A DNA stretch of 18,331 nt from an uncultured Clostridia bacterium (GTDB lineage: Bacteria > Bacillota > Clostridia > UMGS1883): NCBI GenBank assembly GCA_934476455.1, contig CAKSNY010000038.1:1-18331 (forward strand), written 5' to 3'. Under the pieces are notes generated by a model, which saw nothing but the letters and a program-made list of their open reading frames with translations, did not search any database and was not told where the DNA came from. Shown piece by piece: positions 9,021 to 16,557 of this stretch. Every line of letters begins with the position of its first letter. Positions within the stretch are counted from its first letter, which is position 1. The position numbers were made by a program, and so were the translations under genes.

Positions 9021-10571
9021 TCAGCGATTGTTGTATCTTTTCAACGCCTTGTTCTTAATCTCCAAAACTTTTGGTAAACCGTACTCATTTAGCTTTTCCA
9101 CATAACTGTCAAATTTGCTGAGCGGCTCTACCCCCGTAATAAACTTTACAATCATCTGATCCGCGTACTTGTTAACCTCGCTTAAAAGTTGTGCCATTTC
9201 CGTTGTTTCGTCTGCTGTAGGTGTAACCAACGGAGCCGATCTTTCCGATGCCTGCTCCACACCCTTGAGCCAATTATCAAGCGCCATCTTCTGCTGCGGC
9301 AAGTTATAATATTGCTCTATATATCTTTCGTCCGAATAAAACGGCATTCCGCCTGAATTGCCGACAATAACGTTAAGTCCCATTGCTTGCGACATTGTCA
9401 GTCCATCCGGATTATTCATAATTAAATCCGTGTATTTAGGATATCCGTCTTCCATTGTATAACTAACGCCTTCCTGTCCGAAACAGTAGAACATATGTCC
9501 CTCATCGGTATATCCGTAATCCAGGAATTTCGCAGCCAGCTCGGGATTTTTACATTTCTTATTTATAGCAATACCGTTACCGGTCACATTGCAGGAAAGA
9601 AACGTGCAGTCGTTAACATCACCTTTATTAAAGGTCGGATACACAACACCGCATAAATCAAAATTCGGATTTTGCGCGCGGCCTGCTTTCATATACTGAC
9701 CTATGCCGGCACCGCCCGTAGTTATTGTGGCACCGGTTTTGCCTGTAAGAATTTGGCTGTCAATAAGTTTTTTATCAACAGACACAATATTTTTATCTAA
9801 CAGCCCCTTGTTATACCAATCATTTAATATTGTAAGAGCTTTTTTAAATTCGGGCTGTGCCGGGCCAAATTCCATTTTTCCGTCATCAAGATAAAAATCG
9901 TATATAGCGCCCAACATATTCAATGTATATGTTAACATATTATAATTAAAGGAAAGCGGTGCTTCGGCATTTTTCTTATCTTTAAATGCCTGCAGCATAA
10001 CCTCCCAGTCGTCAACCGTTTCCGGATAGGGAAGCCCAAGCTCTTTCAGCCAATCTGCTCTGACGGCAGGTCCTGTGGCAAGGCGCAGCCTGTTCGTCGG
10101 CATGATTGAGGGGAACATATAGTAATCACCCTTGTCGGTTTTTGCTGCCCGGTCAAATTCCGGATGCTGTTCCAGATATTTAAACATTGCCGGAGCATAT
10201 TTCTTGTATTCTCCGAGCGGGGCGATTATATTATCATTTATTGCTCTTTCAGGTCCGCCCGCATAGTAAAGCAGCCAATTGTTTTCAATCATATCCGGCA
10301 TATCATTTGATGAAATCATAAGATTCAGCGTTTCTCTTGCCTGTCCGGCAGCAGGGTGAATATATGTAACCTTTATTCCGGTTCTTTTTTCAAGTTCTTT
10401 TGCAACAGGTGTATCCCCAAAATTACTCACCGATGAAGATATGTTTACCGGAAGTTCTCTGTATAAGGTAAGTCCGACATCGGCTTTATCGGTATTCGTT
10501 TTTTGGCATCCGGTACATGCCATTAAAACTGCAGATACAATTGCCACAGATTTTTTTAATTTGTTTTTCAC
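9021..10571 (-). CDS. Extracellular solute-binding lipoprotein of a CUT1 sugar importer (LplA-like), 516 aa
   Basis: This is the ligand-capture subunit of the ABC importer, lipid-anchored outside the membrane. The start is GTG (10571) with AAGGAG 9 nt upstream. The N-terminus is lysine-rich, then hydrophobic (SVAIVSAVLMACTGC); either Cys19 or Cys22 could be the lipidated residue. The body has features of the LplA-type binding-protein cluster: KELEKRTGIKV near the N-terminus, the ISSNDMPDMI segment, PETVDDWEVMLQAFKD, and NPELAAKFLDYGYTDEG. The length (about 500 aa) fits this large-ligand group, which usually binds oligosaccharides. It is the first gene of the transport operon, downstream of the membrane AraC regulator. 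Its promoter has a good -10 and a poor -35, so it is probably activator-dependent. Confidence 0.95.
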   Translation of the reverse strand: MKNKLKKSVAIVSAVLMACTGCQKTNTDKADVGLTLYRELPVNISSSVSNFGDTPVAKELEKRTGIKVTYIHPAAGQARETLNLMISSNDMPDMIENNWLLYYAGGPERAINDNIIAPLGEYKKYAPAMFKYLEQHPEFDRAAKTDKGDYYMFPSIMPTNRLRLATGPAVRADWLKELGLPYPETVDDWEVMLQAFKDKKNAEAPLSFNYNMLTYTLNMLGAIYDFYLDDGKMEFGPAQPEFKKALTILNDWYNKGLLDKNIVSVDKKLIDSQILTGKTGATITTGGAGIGQYMKAGRAQNPNFDLCGVVYPTFNKGDVNDCTFLSCNVTGNGIAINKKCKNPELAAKFLDYGYTDEGHMFYCFGQEGVSYTMEDGYPKYTDLIMNNPDGLTMSQAMGLNVIVGNSGGMPFYSDERYIEQYYNLPQQKMALDNWLKGVEQASERSAPLVTPTADETTEMAQLLSEVNKYADQMIVKFITGVEPLSKFDSYVEKLNEYGLPKVLEIKNKALKRYNNR

Positions 10572-10607
10572 TTTGTTCGTCTCCTTTTTCGTTTAGTCTA
10601 TACTGTA

Positions 10608-10613
10608 ATTATA
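10608..10613 (-). promoter_or_regulatory. Candidate -10 box of the transport operon promoter
   Basis: TATAAT on the minus strand lies about 37 nt upstream of the binding-protein start codon. At 16-18 nt spacing the upstream hexamer is a poor match to TTGACA (TATGAT-like). A consensus -10 with no -35 is typical of promoters that need an activator; the neighbouring AraC-type regulator is the obvious candidate. Not experimentally mapped. Confidence 0.5.
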
Positions 10614-10614
10614 C

Positions 10615-10678
10615 AAAAAAAAACCACGCAATCATAGTGACAAAACATGATTATTTTGTGACAGATTGCTTGGTTTTT
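10615..10678 (-). terminator. Long dyad with T9 tract: terminator of the regulator gene, possibly also operator of the transport operon
   Basis: Outer arms of 15 bp (10619-10633 and 10664-10678) match with one mismatch. An inner pair (about 10636-10645 with 10654-10663) continues the symmetry with two mismatches. Read in the minus direction the stem is followed by nine T (10615-10623), as in an intrinsic terminator, starting 56 nt after the regulator stop codon. The same sequence sits directly upstream of the -10 box of the binding-protein gene, where an activator would bind, so a dual role is possible. Confidence 0.6.
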
Positions 10679-10734
10679 GATGTAAAGTGCGCTCAAAACG
10701 CATTGATACAGCGCAAAATTACCTATGCGCTTAA

Positions 10735-12969
10735 TTATTCGTTAAATTTTTTTAACATTCTGTAAAATGTTCTTTCATTGGTGTATCCCACCTTTAAATA
10801 TATTTCCCTGTATGGCTGCCCTCCGTCCTTTGACATTTCCACAGCTTTTTTTATTCTTAAATAATTTATATAATCAAGCATCGACATATTGACCGCTTCC
10901 TTAAATTGTCTTGAAATATATGATGCATTCATATTAAATTTGTCAGCTATCGACATAACGTTCATATTCGGATCCGCGTAATTTTCATCTATGTGGTTTT
11001 TAATTTTCTCGATAAGAACCTGTGTTTTGCTCTTCTTACTGTCTCTGTCCGACTTTATGCTTTCACAAATCAGTTTTACATCCTCTGTAAGCCTCATACA
11101 TATTTTTTCGCTGTTTACTTCCCTGTCGCGTTTAACGCTTTTGTAAAATCTAACTTCCAATTCTGTCAGGAAATGCTCATCCGCAACATCTTTAACTCCG
11201 TTAATAATTGAAAAATAGATATGCATAACGGCTGTATTTACATAATCAACGGATAATCTTTCATCATTTTTTAAATTATCCGTTATTTGTCCGACAAGCA
11301 TAACCGCTGCGTCTGTATTTCCTATTTGAACATTGCGGATAAGCCTCTGTTCCTCATACAAATTTAAAACGCCGTTATCCGTTTTCCCGCCTGTCAAATA
11401 ATTTTCTCCCGCACAGACCGACTCGCTAATTCCAAGCAGCAGCTTGTTTTCCATTGCATCTATAGACCAAAAATATGCGTCGGCAATATTATGAATACCT
11501 TCCACCACGTCGGAGATTACGTAGGTTAAATTGATATTAAATTCTCTATTTATAAAATCCGTTCCTTCGCCGGCAGCCGCCGATATATCTTCTTTTTTAT
11601 TTTTTTCAATCGGATTTACAAGACATACAATATAATTGTCAACACTTACGGTATAAACCGTTATCCCTATATTATCAAACAGCTCTGCAAATATATTCCC
11701 TGTAATAAATTCAAGTTCTTCTTTTCGTTCCCGGTCGGACACATCTTGTTCATCGGCAAAAAGCTCGGAAATATCCTCAAGACAAAACAAAAGAATACAG
11801 TAATAATTGCTCTGAAAAATTATTCCGTATTTTTCAATATTTGTTTCGGACGAAGTTCCTCTGATAATTTCGGAGATGACCATGTGCTTAAATTTGTTTA
11901 AATGCACTTTCTTATCCTTCACAAGATGCTTGTTTTCGTCTATCATATTGTTTATTAAATAATAGATTTGTTCATATTCGTTGTATTTTTCCCTGCTGCC
12001 AAAAAGTTCCATTATGCTCTTAACCGGCTTATAGTTAAGTTTCAGCAAATACCTGACTATAACACCTAACAGCAGCAATCCAAGTAAAACCATACCGATT
12101 ACCGCCGTACGCGTGATAAACATCATTTTACCGATCCAACCCTTATGCATTACGGCAGCAATATGCCATGCATATTTATTTACCATAATATTGGAATAAT
12201 ATATCTTATCGCTTGTACTCTTCTTCAGCTGTTCTATGGTACGCGGTGCCTCACCGGTTGTTTTTTTCTCATATAAAATGAGATTTCCGGACGTATTATA
12301 AATATAAATGTCACATAAATCACGCCACTCTATTTTTCTTATTCCCTTAAGGAAATGTTCTTTATTACTGATAATTACACCCACACCATTACTGTTTACC
12401 GTTGAAATTTTGAAAATAAATGCGTTTGCATCCGTGGTTTGTCCGTCATCATTTTGATAAAACATTGTTTGATATGCGTCAGTTTCAGTATTTATGATGG
12501 TTTTTCTCCAAGTTTCATATGACATTTTATTATTTTTAAAATGCATATCGTAAAATGTTGAGGCACTTGTAACCCCATGTTCTGAAAGAACGGTATCATT
12601 ATGCTTTAAATACACAAATACCAAATCAATGCTCACCGAGCTTCTGTTATATTTTTTCACATCCGAAACAATATCATAAAATTGTGCCGTTGAGTAATAT
12701 TTTCCGTTACGGCTTGATACAAATCCCTCCAATTTTTCGTCTCCGACTATATTTAAATGACAGTTATTTATATCAAGCAACGTATCGTTCACATTGGATG
12801 TAACGCTGTTTAGGACATAATTATTAAACTCGTAGTTTGCCTTGTCAATTGTTCTTTCATAAACCGCGCCTACAAGCACTATTACGAAAAGCAAAACCAA
12901 TATTATCAAAATGTATGAAAAAAGCCATGTTACAATTAAGTTTTTATTTCGTAGAAAAAATGGTTTCAT
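10735..12969 (-). CDS. Membrane-anchored AraC-family sensor/regulator (YesN-like C-terminus), 744 aa
   Basis: A one-component regulator that reads an extracellular signal. The start chosen is ATG 12969 (MKPFFLRNKN), with AAAGGGG 8 nt upstream; a GTG at 12999 is an alternative. Membrane helix 1 (about 12-38) and helix 2 (about 282-308) bracket an extracytoplasmic region of about 240 residues resembling a Cache-type sensor. A cytoplasmic linker of about 340 residues follows. The C-terminal AraC/XylS double helix-turn-helix (about 651-744) shows VMSIADKFNMNASYISRQFK for the first HTH and REIYLKVGYTNERTFYRMLKK for the second. No kinase or receiver domain is seen. Regulators of this build usually sit beside LplA/LplB/YtcP importers and activate them; the importer operon begins 163 nt downstream. 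It has its own promoter and terminator. Confidence 0.92.
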   Translation of the reverse strand: MKPFFLRNKNLIVTWLFSYILIILVLLFVIVLVGAVYERTIDKANYEFNNYVLNSVTSNVNDTLLDINNCHLNIVGDEKLEGFVSSRNGKYYSTAQFYDIVSDVKKYNRSSVSIDLVFVYLKHNDTVLSEHGVTSASTFYDMHFKNNKMSYETWRKTIINTETDAYQTMFYQNDDGQTTDANAFIFKISTVNSNGVGVIISNKEHFLKGIRKIEWRDLCDIYIYNTSGNLILYEKKTTGEAPRTIEQLKKSTSDKIYYSNIMVNKYAWHIAAVMHKGWIGKMMFITRTAVIGMVLLGLLLLGVIVRYLLKLNYKPVKSIMELFGSREKYNEYEQIYYLINNMIDENKHLVKDKKVHLNKFKHMVISEIIRGTSSETNIEKYGIIFQSNYYCILLFCLEDISELFADEQDVSDRERKEELEFITGNIFAELFDNIGITVYTVSVDNYIVCLVNPIEKNKKEDISAAAGEGTDFINREFNINLTYVISDVVEGIHNIADAYFWSIDAMENKLLLGISESVCAGENYLTGGKTDNGVLNLYEEQRLIRNVQIGNTDAAVMLVGQITDNLKNDERLSVDYVNTAVMHIYFSIINGVKDVADEHFLTELEVRFYKSVKRDREVNSEKICMRLTEDVKLICESIKSDRDSKKSKTQVLIEKIKNHIDENYADPNMNVMSIADKFNMNASYISRQFKEAVNMSMLDYINYLRIKKAVEMSKDGGQPYREIYLKVGYTNERTFYRMLKKFNE

Positions 12970-13047
12970 TTGTAATACCCCTTTTGCTTGTATCGGCACG
13001 CCTGCTGTGTATCCATATACATTTTATAAAAGTTGATTTTTATTTAT

Positions 13048-13076
13048 ATTATACCCCACTGTATCCGCTTTTTCAA
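13048..13076 (-). promoter_or_regulatory. Sigma-A-type promoter of the membrane AraC regulator
   Basis: On the minus strand, TTGAAA (13071-13076) and TATAAT (13048-13053) are separated by 17 nt. This matches the vegetative consensus at 11 of 12 positions with ideal spacing. Predicted transcription start is near 13041, giving an untranslated leader of about 70 nt. The strength suggests constitutive basal expression of the sensor. Confidence 0.75.
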
Positions 13077-13134
13077 ACCCACTTTTATGAAAAACGTTAA
13101 ACCGACATAACAATAATTAAAAATTTTTCCATAA

Positions 13135-13174
13135 GACTTCGGAGATATACTATTCAAAATATATCTCCGAAGTC
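13135..13174 (-). terminator. Perfect 15-bp hairpin after the isomerase gene
   Basis: Arms 13135-13149 and 13160-13174 are perfectly complementary, with a 10-nt loop. The hairpin begins 20 nt after the isomerase stop codon. The following bases in the transcribed direction (TTATGG, then A and T runs) form a poor U-tract, so termination may be incomplete, or the hairpin may protect the mRNA 3' end. It separates the hydrolase/isomerase unit from the regulator gene. Confidence 0.7.
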
Positions 13175-13194
13175 ATTTATCAAGTTTTTTAATA

Positions 13195-14640
13195 TTATTT
13201 CACAATTACGCTTTCTATACCCAATACCTTACCTATTTTTGCAATAGTGTCGGCATGGTGTCCGATTCCGAGGGCATAGTGGTGCGTTGGTCCCTCCATG
13301 ACCCATTTTTTTATAAATTCTCTTGTGGTGGGTTCAAAAAATCCTCTTGTATTTGTGTTTCCTGTAGGCGGAATTGCTCCCTCTTTGGAATAACCTTCAC
13401 CAATTACAAACTTAAAGCTGCCATCCGCCTTTTGTGTGATTCCAAGCATGGTTATCGGTCCCTCTTTGATTTTAAATTCGACCGATGCCCCGCTGCCCGG
13501 CTTTCCATGATATTTACTCAGGCTGCGCAATACCGGCTTTCCCTGCGCAATTTTAAGATGATGCGGGCCATCATGCCCGACGAGAATAAAATCCTCATTA
13601 AAATCAAACGGATGAAACTCTGCAAAACTGCCGCCAATATCAAGTCTGTCCATAATCAGCATTGCGATACACGTTTTTATATCAAACTCGCCGCACATCG
13701 GTATACCTTGCGCATTTAGAATTGAATTGCCTACAATAAATGTTGTGGCAACTTTTCGCTGCAATGTTCCTTCTTTTCCCTCATAATAGTAAGCAAGACC
13801 GGTCAAGTTATACTTTTCAATAAATTTGTCCAGAGCAACCGCCGAGTGCGCCGCCTGTGTAAGGTCCTCATCCGTAAGTTTTGTCGCAACGGGGTCGCTT
13901 CCCTGGTCCGGTGTGTCAAATTCTGCAATAATAAGTTTTTTCTTATCCTCTATTTCGGCATCGGTAACTTCATTGTATAATTCAATAACGTCTTCTATTT
14001 CAAGAAGCGGAACATGGATTCCGAAAGCACTCGCAACAGCGGTCGGATCGGCATGCATATCATACATTGCTTCGAGTACATGCCCCATAAGCCCCATACG
14101 CGCACCGCGCAAGTCGTGCAATACCTTTGCAATCTCGCACCACTCGGAAACCTCTGCCGCTGCTTTTACATCATCATAAAGAGAGCCGATAATTACATCG
14201 CTGACCTCTTTGCCCATACGCACAGCCACACCTGTAAATTCCGGCACCGAGCAGATGTTGTCATTCTCAAGCTGCATGAATGTGCATGCCTTTGTGTAGT
14301 CCATTGCACGGCGCGGCTGTAAAGCTACAAGAACAATCGGTTTGTCAATTTGCTTTACAATCGGTGCAAATACCGATGATGTCGCATATGTAACCATATT
14401 GCAGAAAATTACATCTACATCTGCTGCAAGAATTTTCGGTATTGCCTCAAAAGCTTTTTCATTTGAATCTATCATTCCGAAATCTACAACATCTACTTTG
14501 TTATTTTTAACCATATTGCAAAAATCTTTGTGATAACCCTCGATTTTGGCACGCAGCCCATCAAACTGAGCCCAATATGTTGCGTGTGCTACGGCAAAAA
14601 CACCGATTTTCCCGTTTCTTTGCTTTTTTCTTTCAATCAT
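13195..14640 (-). CDS. AraA-like (L-arabinose/L-fucose isomerase superfamily) sugar isomerase, 481 aa
   Basis: A cytoplasmic aldose-ketose isomerase by family. The start chosen is ATG 14640 (MIERKKQRNGKIG): GGAG lies 9 nt upstream, whereas the in-frame ATG at 14649 has it only 1 nt away and the one at 14730 overlaps the upstream gene. The length of 481 aa is close to that of AraA. Four metal/catalytic positions of AraA appear conserved, in 481-aa numbering: Glu318 in CGEFDIKT, Glu341 in GSFAEFHPFDF, His356 in VGHDGPHHL, and His453/454 in GPTHHYALG. The alignment to E. coli AraA Glu306, Glu333, His350 and His450 is from memory. Overall similarity is clearly divergent, so the substrate may not be L-arabinose; fucose-, rhamnose- or modified-sugar substrates are possible. 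No kinase or epimerase gene is nearby. It follows the hydrolase gene by 46 nt and is probably co-transcribed with it. Confidence 0.88.
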   Translation of the reverse strand: MIERKKQRNGKIGVFAVAHATYWAQFDGLRAKIEGYHKDFCNMVKNNKVDVVDFGMIDSNEKAFEAIPKILAADVDVIFCNMVTYATSSVFAPIVKQIDKPIVLVALQPRRAMDYTKACTFMQLENDNICSVPEFTGVAVRMGKEVSDVIIGSLYDDVKAAAEVSEWCEIAKVLHDLRGARMGLMGHVLEAMYDMHADPTAVASAFGIHVPLLEIEDVIELYNEVTDAEIEDKKKLIIAEFDTPDQGSDPVATKLTDEDLTQAAHSAVALDKFIEKYNLTGLAYYYEGKEGTLQRKVATTFIVGNSILNAQGIPMCGEFDIKTCIAMLIMDRLDIGGSFAEFHPFDFNEDFILVGHDGPHHLKIAQGKPVLRSLSKYHGKPGSGASVEFKIKEGPITMLGITQKADGSFKFVIGEGYSKEGAIPPTGNTNTRGFFEPTTREFIKKWVMEGPTHHYALGIGHHADTIAKIGKVLGIESVIVK

Positions 14641-14686
14641 TTTGTTCATCTCCAAAATTGTAAAATCTATATTTTTATTATAGTTG

Positions 14687-16285
14687 TTATACTCTTGTGT
14701 TTCCCCATTTGTCAACATCCAAAACTTCATAGTTAAGCTTTGTATTTTCTATCTCCACGCTCTCTGCAACGGTCGACGCAATTTGCTTACCGTCAGCATA
14801 TACCCGATAATAACAGTGTTCGTCATCCGCACACGCATCCCAGCGCAGCCTGCCGTCTTCAATTCTTATATTTGATATTTCGCCGGGAACTCTGTCGGTA
14901 TAATCTGTCGTTAAAAATATAATTGACCGCGGCGGCAACGTTGTCTTGATTTTGTTATCGGTTACATTAACAAGCTCTGAATAATTCTGTAAATCGCAAA
15001 ATTCATTATATGGAATATCCGCGGCTTCGCAAACATATTTTCGCAGCGGTTTATCACAGGTATGTTCAAGCTCTATAGTCACATCGTTTTTTTCATTTTT
15101 CCAGTTAATTACAGCAATTGAAACTGAACCGTCTGCATTTGTAACTGCACAACAGCGCAGATATATATCATCCCAATCGCTTTTCAAAACTCTGGAACCC
15201 TTTGTGAAAAGTTTAGCCATATATCCCATTGTATACAGCGCCGAACGTGAGCTGTAGTCCTTTTCGTCATCGCACCATTTCACAAGGCCATGCTTGTTAT
15301 AGCGATAAGATAACCCGTACCCCGAAAACCGTGCAACATCGTACCTTTCCTTTTCAGCCTCTGTATCGCCGTCCTCACAAATAAAAGGATCCGGATAGTC
15401 AAACATGGTCCATGAAATGGCAGCAAAACATCCTCCGTTTATGGCAGCCATTGCAACCTCCGGAAGAGCTATTGCAAAATCCGCCTCTTTTTCCGGCACA
15501 TCCACACAATATGCGGTGTCATCCCCCATGGGAAGACCAAGCTTGTTTTTCTCCGGGTAGATATATCCAAACTCACCAAGCATAAAGCGCTTTTGAACAG
15601 CTTTGACGCCGGCGAGCGGTCTTGCAAAGGAATCGCACATATATTTGTAATTATTCAAATCTCCGGGTACGGGTCCCCAAGCATATAAATGGGCACAATA
15701 CATTTCCGTAATCTCGTTCATATTTTCGATTGCCCAATCTATTTGATGATAATTTTCGGGTTCGGAGCAATCGGTTGCAATCAGCCCTATATATAAATTA
15801 TGCCTTTTGAAAGCTTTATACAAACACTCATGAAGTTTTTTGAAGAATTCCAAATTTTTTGACAAGTACGCATACGTGCAACCGCATGACAACTCATTCG
15901 TAACGCAGTAATAGCGAATCTTTGTACATTTGCGAACATTTACAAGATAATCAAGATTAGCCGCAACCTTTTCGCAGTACTCCTCAATGTTGAAATCATC
16001 CATTATCATCGGCATTCTGCCGGGTACTGCATATAACAGTGTGTTTGACTTTCTGAATGTTTTGTCATAGTAATCCGCAAAAGAGTCCATTGCTTCTTTT
16101 GACCAATCGGCATAGCCTATAAAAACCCGAGAAAAAGTCGGAGATATTTCTCTAAACACTTTCAGTACTCTTTCGTTTAAAAAATTTTCCGACATTAGCG
16201 GCGTCATGGTTGATTCGCTGTTATGAAAACCAACGCCCCCAAAAAGCCACCTTTGTCTTGGTTTTGTTATTTTTATTAAACTCAT
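14687..16285 (-). CDS. Cytoplasmic clan GH-A-like glycoside hydrolase with C-terminal FnIII-like domain, 532 aa
   Basis: A retaining-type glycoside hydrolase by motif. The start chosen is ATG 16285 (MSLIKITKPRQRWLFGG), with AAAGGAG 7 nt upstream; an in-frame TTG at 16303 lacks such a site. A TIM-barrel-like N-terminal part carries YCVTNELSCG, whose Asn130-Glu131 fits the clan GH-A acid/base, then AHLYAWG (about 198-204), and RFMLGEFGY, whose Glu238 fits the nucleophile after strand 7. AAISWTMFDYPDP (about 288-300) fits strand 8 with its Trp. A beta-rich domain (about 340-455) and a fibronectin-III-like end (about 460-532) follow. The exact family (GH5, GH30, GH39 or GH51 relatives, or an unassigned one) cannot be decided by eye. 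There is no signal peptide, so it should act on imported oligosaccharides. It is first in a two-gene unit with the isomerase and divergent from an AraC regulator. Confidence 0.87.
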   Translation of the reverse strand: MSLIKITKPRQRWLFGGVGFHNSESTMTPLMSENFLNERVLKVFREISPTFSRVFIGYADWSKEAMDSFADYYDKTFRKSNTLLYAVPGRMPMIMDDFNIEEYCEKVAANLDYLVNVRKCTKIRYYCVTNELSCGCTYAYLSKNLEFFKKLHECLYKAFKRHNLYIGLIATDCSEPENYHQIDWAIENMNEITEMYCAHLYAWGPVPGDLNNYKYMCDSFARPLAGVKAVQKRFMLGEFGYIYPEKNKLGLPMGDDTAYCVDVPEKEADFAIALPEVAMAAINGGCFAAISWTMFDYPDPFICEDGDTEAEKERYDVARFSGYGLSYRYNKHGLVKWCDDEKDYSSRSALYTMGYMAKLFTKGSRVLKSDWDDIYLRCCAVTNADGSVSIAVINWKNEKNDVTIELEHTCDKPLRKYVCEAADIPYNEFCDLQNYSELVNVTDNKIKTTLPPRSIIFLTTDYTDRVPGEISNIRIEDGRLRWDACADDEHCYYRVYADGKQIASTVAESVEIENTKLNYEVLDVDKWGNTRV

Positions 16286-16325
16286 AATCGGGCTCCTTTC
16301 CAAACTGTTACATCCCTATACTGTT

Positions 16326-16353
16326 ATATTACTATATTTCAGCAAATAATCAA
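16326..16353 (-). promoter_or_regulatory. Candidate promoter of the hydrolase-isomerase operon
   Basis: On the minus strand, TTGATT (16348-16353) is followed after 16 nt by TAATAT (16326-16331), about 40 nt upstream of the hydrolase start. Each box is an imperfect match (4 of 6), consistent with a regulated promoter. This is the best candidate in the divergent region, but not the only reading. Confidence 0.4.
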
Positions 16354-16369
16354 TTGACTAATTTAGCAT

Positions 16370-16383
16370 TTTTGTGTACAAAA
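16370..16383. promoter_or_regulatory. Inverted repeat in the divergent intergenic region (candidate operator)
   Basis: TTTTGT and ACAAAA form a perfect 6-bp inverted repeat around a 2-nt centre. It sits between the candidate minus promoter of the hydrolase operon and the plus promoter of the AraC gene, at the place where one regulator could control both. A related half (TTTTGTGAC) occurs in the dyad upstream of the transport operon at 10654-10662. AT-rich short palindromes arise by chance, so confidence is low. Confidence 0.3.
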
Positions 16384-16394
16384 TCGTATTTGTG

Positions 16395-16423
16395 TTGAAA
16401 ACTTTATATTTATGTGCTACACT
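16395..16423 (+). promoter_or_regulatory. Candidate promoter of the cupin-type AraC regulator
   Basis: TTGAAA (16395-16400) is followed after 17 nt by TACACT (16418-16423). The predicted start is about 16430, leaving a leader of roughly 130 nt before the ATG at 16558. An overlapping alternative is TTGACT (16354-16359) with TACAAA (16377-16382), also at 17 nt. Confidence 0.5.
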
Positions 16424-16557
16424 GGAAATGTCACCAACAAGCTTATCCCAACCGCCGGCGGCTATCGCTGTTTTCGGAATTACTTATGCTTTCAGCGTTA
16501 TGTTGTATTATGAAAAATTATGAAAGGAGAAAATACGGCATTACTCTCCCTCTGTGT

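Noticed and set aside
14641..14730. Upstream 30-residue extension of the isomerase
   Set aside because: It overlaps the hydrolase stop; the GGAG site fits the ATG at 14640, and the family normally starts close to the KIGVFAV strand.
16428..16523. 31-codon ORF (MSPTSLSQPP...) as an independent gene
   Set aside because: The predicted transcription start lies almost on its ATG and there is no ribosome-binding site; kept only as part of the leader observation.
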